A DNA stretch of 64,000 bases, taken from the NCBI GenBank assembly GCA_019801415.1, contig JAHVJD010000005.1, forward strand, positions 124,001 through 188,000, given 5' to 3'. A program made the translations under genes and the position numbers. Shown piece by piece: positions 1 through 7,447 of the stretch. Within the stretch, counting starts at the first letter, position 1, and each line of letters starts with the position of its first letter. The DNA is from Nocardioides marinus. GTDB lineage: Bacteria > Pseudomonadota > Alphaproteobacteria > Rhodobacterales > Rhodobacteraceae. The notes under the pieces are model-generated. The model was not told the origin of the DNA. It did not search any database and saw only the letters and a program-made list of their open reading frames with translations.

Positions 1-1
1 C

Positions 2-289
2 AGCGGGCCGCGCAGCCTGACGGATGAGACCGTAGAACCCGACCAGCTCGCCTTTCGCGACGACATGGCCCATGCCGCGGATGTTCTCAGCATGGGGCAG
101 GAAGAGAAGACCATCGCCTATCTCGCGCAATTTCTCGGCGGCGTTGCCCGCAGCGCCGGAGACCGGGCGCTGGCCGATGCCGCCGAGCAGCTGGCGGAAT
201 CGCGTCGAAACGGCAAACCGCTGACGCAGGATACGGCAATCGTTGCCGGTCTCGTGCAGGAGCGGCTGGAACGCAAGGCGGCGATCTGA
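2..289 (+). CDS. Conserved hypothetical protein, 3' end only
   Basis: The frame is open from the left edge to a TGA, so the 5' part lies outside the window; 95 codons are visible. The visible part is mostly predicted helix and charged, with no membrane segment, and ends in a helix rich in Arg, Glu and Ala. An internal ATG at 65 is possible but the frame is open before it, so I treat the gene as 5'-truncated. The stop is followed after one base by the ATG of the next small gene, so the two are probably co-transcribed. I do not recognise the family and assign no function. Confidence 0.55.
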   Translation, partial: SGPRSLTDETVEPDQLAFRDDMAHAADVLSMGQEEKTIAYLAQFLGGVARSAGDRALADAAEQLAESRRNGKPLTQDTAIVAGLVQERLERKAAI

Positions 290-290
290 C

Positions 291-431
291 ATGGGCGAGA
301 TTTTCCTGATCGCCCTGACGACCCTGGTGATCGTGCTTTATGGTCAGACCCGGCTGGAGGCACGCGCCATCCGCCGCAACCGCAGCACAGCTGCGGATCA
401 ACCGCTGATTCTGCATCCCCCCAAGGGCTGA
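291..431 (+). CDS. Small single-pass membrane protein
   Basis: This 46-residue protein starts with Met-Gly-Glu-Ile and has one hydrophobic segment at about residues 4-18 (FLIALTTLVIVLYG). A short polar, Arg-rich tail follows, probably on the cytoplasmic side. The same frame is open further upstream to 243, but the ATG at 291 puts the hydrophobic segment at the N-terminus and lies one base after the previous stop, which suggests translational coupling. No family is recognised. It could be a small accessory subunit for the preceding gene product. Confidence 0.45.
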   Translation: MGEIFLIALTTLVIVLYGQTRLEARAIRRNRSTAADQPLILHPPKG

Positions 432-458
432 CAAGGGCTGACCGGAGGAGCTGGGCAC

Positions 459-474
459 CGCCCGCGGACGGGCG
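459..474. terminator. GC-rich hairpin between convergent genes
   Basis: A perfect 6-bp stem CGCCCG/CGGGCG with a CGGA loop lies between the convergent small membrane gene and the DUF1501 gene. There is no clear T run on either side, so its role as a terminator is only suggested by position. Confidence 0.3.
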
Positions 475-525
475 CGCTTGGCTTGCCGCGCCGACCTGGC
501 TGCCCCCTGCGTGATCGGTCCGCGG

Positions 526-1746
526 CTAAAGCAGCAGCTGCGGATCCGCCCCCATGTCCAACCCGGGAAAGACCACATTTTCAAGGTCGCGTTGCGTCGC
601 GCCAGTCGCACCGTGCAAAAGCCAGGCCAAGTGGCTGCGCACGTCCCCTGTGGGCATCAGGTCGCGCCGGTCGTAAAGATCCGCCTCCGCAAGGCCCGGC
701 CACTGCCCCAGCACCCGACCGCCCCGCAGCGCGCCCCCCGCCAACAGCATCGCCCCGCCCGTGCCGTGGTCCGTGCCGCCAGTGCCATTCTCGCGGGCGG
801 TCCGTCCGAACTCGGTCACGGCGACAACAACCGTTTTCTGCCAGACCGGAGCCCCGACACCGTCGCGCAAGGTCAGGATCGTGTCCGACAACCGCCCCAG
901 CGCCGAAGTCAGTCCGGCAGCCTGGCGAAAATGCGTGTCCCATCCGTTGATGGAAAAAGCCGCAATCCGGGCGTCGCCGCTGAGCTGCTGCGCCGCGTAG
1001 TCCGCGACCTGCGTATGAGCCTTGCCAGACGGTGGCTGCATCATCGTCTGCATCGACCCGTCTTCCTCGCTGTCCTCGGAACCGCCATCGCCAAGCGACA
1101 GATCCCCGCGGGTCAGTTCCAGCGCCTCGTTCAGGGCGCGGTGAAACAGCGGGTCATCCTCCATCAGCAGCCCCGCCAGACGCTCGGCCTGCGGCGACAT
1201 TGCCAAGCCGGCACCCGGTGCCCATTGCGAGACCGGAGCAGCCCCTTCCAGCATCAGCAGTCTTTCGTGGCCGATGGCGAAAGCGGTGCGCGCTTCGACC
1301 TCCGGCATCTGCTGCAACATGCGGTTCAACCAGCCACCATCTGCGGTGCCGAGCGCCATTGTGCCGGCCTCCAGCAGGTCCTGACCATCAAAGTGGCTGC
1401 GCCGGTCGCGATAGGGCGTGGAAACCGCCTGCACGAACCCAAGCTCACCGCGCTGCCACAGCGGCATCAGGTTGGCGAGGCCGGGATGCAGCGCATAAAA
1501 CCCGTCCAGATCCGCCGCCCCGGCCTGTGGCCCGGCTGACAGGGACTTGCGCAACTTGGCGAGATCGGGGTCGCCATAGGGCTGCACCACGTCGAGCGCA
1601 TCCATCCCGCCGCGCAGGATAATGACCACCAGCCGGGTCTCCCAAGGCGCGGCGGCAAAGCTGACCGGCGTCAGCAGCGGGCTGGCCGCCAGTGAGCAGC
1701 CCATGGCGGCTGTGCGGGTCAGAAAGGAACGGCGGGACAACGTCAT
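526..1746 (-). CDS. DUF1501 domain protein, Tat-exported
   Basis: 406 residues. The N-terminus carries a textbook twin-arginine motif (SRRSFLT, residues 4-10), a hydrophobic stretch and an Ala-rich cleavage region near residue 32, so export folded through Tat is predicted. The mature part matches DUF1501, a sulfatase/alkaline-phosphatase-like fold: VVIILRGGMDALDVVQPYGD near the start, a WDTH motif in the middle, and a TEFGRTARENG...TDHGTGGAM region in the C-terminal half. The biochemical activity of the family is not established. The gene lies 15 bases downstream of a DUF1800 gene on the same strand, a pairing found widely in marine bacteria, so the two products probably act together in the periplasm or outside the cell. 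Confidence 0.9.
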   Translation of the reverse strand: MTLSRRSFLTRTAAMGCSLAASPLLTPVSFAAAPWETRLVVIILRGGMDALDVVQPYGDPDLAKLRKSLSAGPQAGAADLDGFYALHPGLANLMPLWQRGELGFVQAVSTPYRDRRSHFDGQDLLEAGTMALGTADGGWLNRMLQQMPEVEARTAFAIGHERLLMLEGAAPVSQWAPGAGLAMSPQAERLAGLLMEDDPLFHRALNEALELTRGDLSLGDGGSEDSEEDGSMQTMMQPPSGKAHTQVADYAAQQLSGDARIAAFSINGWDTHFRQAAGLTSALGRLSDTILTLRDGVGAPVWQKTVVVAVTEFGRTARENGTGGTDHGTGGAMLLAGGALRGGRVLGQWPGLAEADLYDRRDLMPTGDVRSHLAWLLHGATGATQRDLENVVFPGLDMGADPQLLL

Positions 1747-1761
1747 GGCGATCTCCTGGTC

Positions 1762-3147
1762 TCAGCGGCGCTGGAAGGCCGGGGCGGACAGCACCAGCCC
1801 GATAGCCTCCGCCCGTGTTTCGGCCGCCCCGGCCGCGAATTGCACCCGTGCATCCGCGAAGTGCCCCAAGGCAGTGGCTGCAAACTGTCGCGGATCCGGC
1901 AAAGGCTCGGTCAGTTGCCGCGGCGCGGCCAGCGCCCAGCGCAACCGCGCCGCCAGTGCGGCGGGCGTGATCCAGGCGCTGTCTTCTTCGGGCCAACCAT
2001 CCGGCCCGTTGGAAAAGCCCCAACGCTGCCCCATCGGCGTCAATGGTGTGAGGAACAGGCGGCGCTGCTGGCCCGGGCGCAGACCAGCGATCTGGTCTTC
2101 ATCCAGCCCCAACGCCCGGCACGCAGAGGCCACGTAGTCGAACGGCGGCTTTACGTTGGCCAATTTCGGGGCCCAGGCGGCGGGATGCTCCAGCAGAGCC
2201 TGATAGACCGCCAAAAGATCTCCGTCAGTCGACTGATAGCGGGCGGCGAGCTGCTCAACCAGGTCCGGGTCCGGCTCATCCGCGGTGAAATGCACAGCCA
2301 GTTTCCAAGCAATATGCCGCGCCGTGACCGGGTGGCGCGCGAGATCACGCAGCGCGTCCAATACCTGCTCCAGCCGGGCACGCCCCCCGCCATAGCTTTG
2401 CCCCAGCACCGTTTCTGCCCCCGGTTCGGCCATGCGCGGTCGAAAGACAAACTGGTTGTCGCGGGTAAGCCCCAGCCCGGTGAACAGCTCCGCCAACTGG
2501 CGCACATCTGTCTGGCTGTAGGGACCATCAACGCCGAGCGTGTGCAGCTCGAGAACTTCGCGGGCGAGATTCTCATTCAGCCCGTCGCGCCCCTTGCGCT
2601 GTTTCGCGGCCGGGCTGCCGGGCCCGGTTGACCGGTTCTGATCCAGATAGTGCAGCATCAGGGGGCTGGTGACGACGGCAATCAACATCTCCTCGAACCG
2701 GCCTGTCAGATGCGGTCGAATCACGCTCTCGGCATAGGGCGCTGCCAGCATCCGGGTGGCCGGAGATTTGCCCTGGGCCGTAAAATGATCCGCCCAGAAC
2801 AACGTCAGCCGCTCGCGCAGCCCGTCGCGTGTATTCACCTGCCGCAACAGGCGCTGCCCATGCCAGCGCAAGCGGTCCTGCACATTCTTTCGCCGCAGCG
2901 CCTTGAACGCCTGCTCCGCCTCAGATTGCGCCGCCGCGTCCTCGGCCTGCCGCCGCTGCCGGTTCAACCGCCGGTACTCCGGCACAGTTGCAGAGGCTTC
3001 CTCAAGGCTGGCGATCGGAAAGCGCCTGGCCATTTCGTCCGGCCCTTGCAGCCGCGTCAGCATCTCGGTCACCGAGGCCGGTGCCGCGACCCTTGGTGAC
3101 AAGCCGCAGCCAAAGCGGATCGCTGCCAGATCACTGTCAAACTGCAT
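1762..3147 (-). CDS. DUF1800 family protein
   Basis: 461 residues. It matches DUF1800 in order: an N-terminal RFGCGLSP motif, the region LRERLTLFWADHFTA, the conserved NENLAREVLELHTLG signature in the middle, and a C-terminal half with KLAVHFTADEPDPDLVEQLA. No convincing signal peptide is visible at this start; the ATG is the first in frame and the length fits the family. It is the upstream gene of a two-gene unit with DUF1501. Function is unknown; the pair has been loosely linked to secreted or surface proteins. An intact membrane or catalytic site cannot be named from sequence alone. Confidence 0.88.
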   Translation of the reverse strand: MQFDSDLAAIRFGCGLSPRVAAPASVTEMLTRLQGPDEMARRFPIASLEEASATVPEYRRLNRQRRQAEDAAAQSEAEQAFKALRRKNVQDRLRWHGQRLLRQVNTRDGLRERLTLFWADHFTAQGKSPATRMLAAPYAESVIRPHLTGRFEEMLIAVVTSPLMLHYLDQNRSTGPGSPAAKQRKGRDGLNENLAREVLELHTLGVDGPYSQTDVRQLAELFTGLGLTRDNQFVFRPRMAEPGAETVLGQSYGGGRARLEQVLDALRDLARHPVTARHIAWKLAVHFTADEPDPDLVEQLAARYQSTDGDLLAVYQALLEHPAAWAPKLANVKPPFDYVASACRALGLDEDQIAGLRPGQQRRLFLTPLTPMGQRWGFSNGPDGWPEEDSAWITPAALAARLRWALAAPRQLTEPLPDPRQFAATALGHFADARVQFAAGAAETRAEAIGLVLSAPAFQRR

Positions 3148-3310
3148 CGCACCGAAACTCCCAGTGGTCCGTCACCTGCGGCAAGAATACCCGATCACGG
3201 CCCGCCCGCCACAGTTCAGTTGATCTTACACGGCGGAGCTCCGCCGGTTCCGTCGCCCGCCGTGCAAAACCCCGCCTGTCGCAGCCCGGACGACCCCAAG
3301 GACGCCACGA

Positions 3311-3344
3311 CGAAAAAGGCCCGGGAAACGATCCCCGAGCCTTT
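3311..3344 (-). terminator. Rho-independent terminator of aspS
   Basis: Read on the minus strand, the stem AAGGCTCGGG/CCCGGGCCTT (one G-U pair) is followed by TTTTCG. It lies 34-67 bases after the aspS stop. Confidence 0.8.
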
Positions 3345-3377
3345 CCAATGCAATCCTGCTGCAGCAGTCTGTTGCCG

Positions 3378-5162
3378 TTACTGATCCTGCGGGATCACCC
3401 GCAGCCCCAGTTCCATCAGCTGCTCCGCCATCGGCTCGGACGGGGCCGACATCATCAGGTCTTCGGCGCGCTGGTTCATCGGGAACATGATGACTTCGCG
3501 GATGTTGGCCTCGTCTGCCAGCAGCATGACCATGCGGTCGATGCCGGCCGCGCAACCACCGTGCGGCGGGGCGCCGTACTGGAACGCGTTGACCATGCCG
3601 CCGAAGCGCTTGCGCACCTCTTCCTCGCCATAGCCTGCGATTTCAAACGCCTTGAACATGATTTCCGGCTTGTGGTTCCGGATCGCGCCGGAAACCAGCT
3701 CGTAACCGTTGCAGGCGAGGTCATACTGGTAGCCCTTGACCGACAGCGGATCGGACAGCAGCGCGTCCATACCGCCCTGCGGCATCGAGAACGGGTTGTG
3801 CTCGAAATCGATCTTGCCGGTTTCCTCGTCCTGCTCGTAGATCGGGAAATCGACGATCCAGGCAAAGGCAAAGCGATCCTTGTCGATCAGGCCCAGCTCT
3901 TCGCCGATCACGGTGCGGGCCTTGCCTGCCACCGCTTCGAAGGACTTCGGCTTGCCGCCCAGGAAGAAAGCCGCATCGCCAACGCCCAGTCCCAGCTGCT
4001 GGCGGATCGCCTCGGTACGCTCGGGGCCGATGTTCTTGGCCAGCGGACCGGCCGCCTCCATGCCGTCGGCACCCTCGCGCCAGAAGATATAGCCCATGCC
4101 CGGCAGGCCTTCGCCTTGCGCGAACTTGTTCATGCGGTCGCAGAACTTGCGGGAGCCGCCGGTGGGGGCCGGGATGGCCCGGATTTCGGTGCCTTCCTGC
4201 TCGAGAAGCTTGGCGAAGATGGCAAAGCCCGAGCCGCGGAAATGCTCGGAGCAATCTTGCATCTTGATGGGGTTGCGCAGATCCGGCTTGTCGGTGCCGT
4301 ACCACTTGGCCGCATCCTTGTAGGAAATCTGCGGCCACTCGTGCGGCGCATCCACCTTGCGGCCACCGCCGAACTCCTCGAACACGCCTGCCATCACCGG
4401 CGCGATGGTGTCGAAGACATCCTGCTGGGTGACAAAGGACATTTCCATGTCGAGCTGGTAGAAGTCGGCGGGCGACCGGTCGGCGCGCGGATCCTCGTCG
4501 CGGAAGCACGGCGCGATCTGGAAATACTTGTCAAAGCCGGAGACCATCATCAGCTGCTTGAACTGCTGCGGCGCCTGCGGCAGCGCGTAGAACTTGCCCG
4601 GATGCAGACGCGAGGGCACCAAGAAGTCGCGCGCGCCCTCGGGGCTGGAGGCGGTGATGATCGGGGTCTGGTACTCGTTGAAGCCAAGATCCCACATCCG
4701 CTTGCGGATCGATTGGATCATGTTGGCGCGCAGCACCATGTTCTTCTGCATCTTCTCGCGGCGCAGGTCGAGGTAGCGATAGCGCAGGCGGGTTTCCTCG
4801 GGGTATTCCTGCTCGCCGAAGACCATCAGCGGCAGCTCTTCGGATTTGCCCAGAACCTCGATGTCGCGGATGAAGACTTCGATTTCGCCGGTCGAGATCT
4901 TGGGGTTCACGAGGCTTTCGTCACGGGCCTTCACTTCGCCGTCGATGCGAATGCACCATTCGGAGCGGACCTTCTCGATCTCGGCAAACACCGGGCTGTC
5001 CGGGTCCGCCATCACCTGGGTCACGCCATAATGGTCCCGCAGGTCAATGAACAACAGACCACCGTGGTCCCGGACCCGGTGAACCCAGCCCGAGAGGCGG
5101 ACGGTTTCACCGACGTTGGATTTGTTCAGTTCGGCGCAGGTATGGCTGCGGTAAGCGTGCAT
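3378..5162 (-). CDS. aspS: Aspartate--tRNA ligase
   Basis: 594 residues, the usual length of bacterial AspRS. It charges tRNA-Asp with aspartate in the cytoplasm. Visible domains are an N-terminal OB-fold anticodon-binding domain ([20 protein letters not shown]), the class II catalytic core with motif 2 ([10 protein letters not shown]), the bacterial GAD insertion in the middle, and the C-terminal motif 3 region [10 protein letters not shown]. The frame is open 43 codons upstream, but the ATG at 5162 (Met-His-Ala-Tyr) gives the standard family N-terminus. Alphaproteobacterial enzymes of this type may also charge tRNA-Asn for the transamidation route; that cannot be decided here. It has its own promoter-like sequence upstream and a strong terminator. 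Confidence 0.97.
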   Translation of the reverse strand: MHAYRSHTCAELNKSNVGETVRLSGWVHRVRDHGGLLFIDLRDHYGVTQVMADPDSPVFAEIEKVRSEWCIRIDGEVKARDESLVNPKISTGEIEVFIRDIEVLGKSEELPLMVFGEQEYPEETRLRYRYLDLRREKMQKNMVLRANMIQSIRKRMWDLGFNEYQTPIITASSPEGARDFLVPSRLHPGKFYALPQAPQQFKQLMMVSGFDKYFQIAPCFRDEDPRADRSPADFYQLDMEMSFVTQQDVFDTIAPVMAGVFEEFGGGRKVDAPHEWPQISYKDAAKWYGTDKPDLRNPIKMQDCSEHFRGSGFAIFAKLLEQEGTEIRAIPAPTGGSRKFCDRMNKFAQGEGLPGMGYIFWREGADGMEAAGPLAKNIGPERTEAIRQQLGLGVGDAAFFLGGKPKSFEAVAGKARTVIGEELGLIDKDRFAFAWIVDFPIYEQDEETGKIDFEHNPFSMPQGGMDALLSDPLSVKGYQYDLACNGYELVSGAIRNHKPEIMFKAFEIAGYGEEEVRKRFGGMVNAFQYGAPPHGGCAAGIDRMVMLLADEANIREVIMFPMNQRAEDLMMSAPSEPMAEQLMELGLRVIPQDQ

Positions 5163-5485
5163 GGGTTGACCTTTCGTGTCTCGGGCCGTCTTGAGGGCCG
5201 CCTGACCGGGGGCGGACCGTCCGTAGGGATGCGCCAAGGCGGCGCTGGAATTCGTCCGGGCTGGTACACTAGGTTGCGGCTCGCTTGTCAAGCAAACTGG
5301 GCGCTTTCGGGGCGGTTACCCGAGCGTTTTTGCCTCCGGCAGCGCTCCCCGGACCACCTCGCACCCCCTGCCTGCAATGTCGGCGTGATGCCGCCATCTG
5401 GGCCGGCTGGCCAACTTCAGGCCTGGCCCCTGCCCGTTTCCCGGCCCGGGTGAGGCAACCGCGCAGCTGATCCGAATGACCGGGC
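5163..5485. other. Intergenic region pabC/aspS
   Basis: 323 bases between the pabC stop and the aspS start, both on the minus strand. Apart from the candidate aspS promoter I see no gene, RNA or repeat. The part next to pabC is very GC-rich with short imperfect hairpins that could end pabC transcription, but no T run marks one clearly. Confidence 0.5.
5263..5291 (-). promoter_or_regulatory. Candidate sigma-70 promoter of aspS
   Basis: On the minus strand a perfect TTGACA (5286-5291) is followed after 17 bases by TGTACC (5263-5268). It lies about 100 bases before the aspS ATG. The -10 match is weak. Confidence 0.4.
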
Positions 5486-6145
5486 TCAGCCTTCGACCAG
5501 CCGAGCGGCTATCAGCCCGCGCAGGGAATTGCCCATATAGATGGCCTGCGCATTCCGTAGATCCGCCAGCGTCAGCACCGCCTCGCGGCATTCCGCGCGT
5601 GCCAGCAGATGCTGGCGCAACACCCCGGGCAGCAAGCCGCACGCCAGCGGTGGCGTTTTCATCTGCCCGTCCGGGCCGATGACGAAGATGTTGGTGATCG
5701 TCCCCTCGCAGACTTCGCCCCGCTGGTTTACGAACAACAGCTCGTCCACGCCCTCCGGCAGCGCGGCCCGGGCAGCATCGTAAAGCGCGCGACGGGTTGT
5801 CTTGTGCCGCAGCCAGATATCACCGCTGTCGAGACGCGCTTGCGAGATCCCCAGCCGCCACATGGCGGGCGTTGCCCCCAGCGGTGTCGTGGCCAGCGCG
5901 AACTGCCCGGCTGCGTCCAGCGTCAACCGGCAGCGCTGCGGCGCGTCACCGCCTGCTTCGGTCACGGCTGCCTGCGCCTTTTCGCGATCGAAAGGAACGC
6001 CAAGCGCCTGAGCGCTTCGCTCCATCCGGGCCAGGTGCAACGCCAGATGACGCGCGCCCTCGCCCGGGTGCCAGCCAAAAGTCTCGATCAGGCGGAAAGC
6101 GGGATCGTTCTGGACGGCGGAACCTGGGCGAACCGGGCTTTCCAT
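5486..6145 (-). CDS. pabC: Class IV aminotransferase, probable aminodeoxychorismate lyase
   Basis: 219 residues, class IV PLP fold. The PLP lysine is probably in WLRHKTTRR and the conserved Glu in EVCEGTITNIF. A glycine-rich GLLPGVLRQ segment and the final GNSLRGLI segment also fit PabC-like enzymes. Such enzymes release pyruvate from 4-amino-4-deoxychorismate to give p-aminobenzoate for folate. It follows pabB directly; its ATG lies inside the pabB 3' end (58-base overlap), which supports one transcript and one pathway. It is shorter than E. coli PabC (about 270 residues), which is common in roseobacters. An alternative role as a branched-chain or D-amino-acid transaminase is unlikely given the neighbour. 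Confidence 0.85.
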   Translation of the reverse strand: MESPVRPGSAVQNDPAFRLIETFGWHPGEGARHLALHLARMERSAQALGVPFDREKAQAAVTEAGGDAPQRCRLTLDAAGQFALATTPLGATPAMWRLGISQARLDSGDIWLRHKTTRRALYDAARAALPEGVDELLFVNQRGEVCEGTITNIFVIGPDGQMKTPPLACGLLPGVLRQHLLARAECREAVLTLADLRNAQAIYMGNSLRGLIAARLVEG

Positions 6146-7260
6146 AGCGCTTCCTCATATTCGGATTGAGCGGTGCTGTCCCAGACCACGCCGCCGCCCA
6201 CGTTCAGGGTGGCGCGCCCGTCCTCCAGCATCACCGTGCGGATCGCCACGTTGAACTCGGACGATCCATCCGGTGCGGCCCAGCCGATTGTGCCACAATA
6301 GATGTCCCGCGCCCAGGGCTCCAGCTCGGCCAGGATTTCCATCGCGCGGATCTTGGGGGCACCGGTGATCGAGCCGCAGGGGAACAGCGCGGCCAAGATA
6401 TCCGCCAGCCCTGCATCGGGCCGCAGTTTCGCCCGCACCAGCGACACCATCTGGTGCACGGTGGCGTAGCTCTCCACCGCGAACAGCTCCGGCACATGCA
6501 CCGAACCGGTCTGCGCGACGCGGCTGATGTCGTTGCGCAGAAGATCAACGATCATCAGGTTCTCGGCGCGGTTTTTCTCGTCCTGGCGCAAAAAGTCGCG
6601 GCGGCGCGCATCCTCGAGCGGATCATCGCTGCGCGGCTGGGTGCCCTTCATCGGGCGGGTCTCGATCACGCCTTCGGCATCAGTGCGGAAGAACAGCTCT
6701 GGCGAGCGCGACAGAAGGTCCGGCAGACCGTCCTGTTCGACCAGCACGCCGTGGCCGACCGCCTGCTTGGCCTGCAGCGCGGCATAGAGCTCCCCAGCGC
6801 TGCCATAGGCATCCGCAGCAATCGGGAAGGTCAGGTTGGCCTGATAGATGTCGCCCTTGCCAATGTTGCGGTTCACCACGGCGAAGGCCTCGGCGTAGCG
6901 GTCATAGGTCCATCGGGGGGTAATTGCTTCCAAACCGGCACAGCCCGGCTGCAGACCGGGCCGCGCGCGGCCCTCAGCGTTCTGCGGCAGCGGTGCCTCG
7001 TAGACCCCGAAACACAACAGCGGCAGCCGCCGCCCTTCAGGCATCCGGCCCGACAGCTTCGGCTCCAGCGCGTAGCCCAGCTCATAGGTCGCATAGCCGG
7101 CCAGCCAGTGCCCTTCGGCCCGCGCCCTATCCAGTGCAGCCAGCGCCGCGGACACCTGTTCCGGCCGATCGGCACGGATCACGCGCTGCGGCCGGTCAAA
7201 ATATGTGCCACCCTGCAAGGGTCCGCGATCAAAACGAATCCGCACCAGAATTGACTCCAT
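6088..7260 (-). CDS. pabB: Aminodeoxychorismate synthase component I
   Basis: 390 residues. It makes 4-amino-4-deoxychorismate from chorismate, using ammonia from a PabA glutaminase that is not encoded here. Chorismate-binding signatures are present: ETRPMKGTQPR, KNRAENLMIVDLLRND and PCGSITGAPKIRAMEI, then YCGTIGW. The protein is shorter than the E. coli enzyme because the N-terminal domain is reduced, as in many alphaproteobacteria. The frame is open 20 codons further upstream, but ATG 7260 (Met-Glu-Ser-Ile) gives the expected N-terminus. It overlaps pabC. A palindrome next to a TATATG box lies 17-40 bases upstream, so repression is possible. Confidence 0.93.
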   Translation of the reverse strand: MESILVRIRFDRGPLQGGTYFDRPQRVIRADRPEQVSAALAALDRARAEGHWLAGYATYELGYALEPKLSGRMPEGRRLPLLCFGVYEAPLPQNAEGRARPGLQPGCAGLEAITPRWTYDRYAEAFAVVNRNIGKGDIYQANLTFPIAADAYGSAGELYAALQAKQAVGHGVLVEQDGLPDLLSRSPELFFRTDAEGVIETRPMKGTQPRSDDPLEDARRRDFLRQDEKNRAENLMIVDLLRNDISRVAQTGSVHVPELFAVESYATVHQMVSLVRAKLRPDAGLADILAALFPCGSITGAPKIRAMEILAELEPWARDIYCGTIGWAAPDGSSEFNVAIRTVMLEDGRATLNVGGGVVWDSTAQSEYEEALWKARFAQVPPSRTIPLSA

Positions 7261-7276
7261 CAGTTTCTGGCCCCCA

Positions 7277-7300
7277 CATATAGACGTTCGCAATGCGAAC
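7277..7300 (-). promoter_or_regulatory. Palindromic candidate operator at the pabB promoter
   Basis: A perfect inverted repeat GTTCGC-AAT-GCGAAC (7286-7300) sits three bases upstream of a TATATG box (7277-7282, minus strand). This would place it in the -35/-10 spacer of the pabB promoter. The regulator is unknown. Confidence 0.45.
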
Positions 7301-7344
7301 AAAGGGGGTGGATGCGGCATTTTCCAATCCTTTTCCGATCCCCC

Positions 7345-7372
7345 TTGAACCTTTCGGCGCGGTGCCTATAAC
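7345..7372 (+). promoter_or_regulatory. Candidate sigma-70 promoter of carB
   Basis: TTGAAC (7345-7350), a 16-base spacer and TATAAC (7367-7372, 5 of 6 consensus bases) lie about 75 bases before the carB ATG. Confidence 0.6.
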
Positions 7373-7447
7373 GCAGGACAATTTGGGCGCACCTCGGCGC
7401 CCGTGATTCAAAGCCTGCTCGCGCGAAAAAACCAAAGGAAGCCTGCC

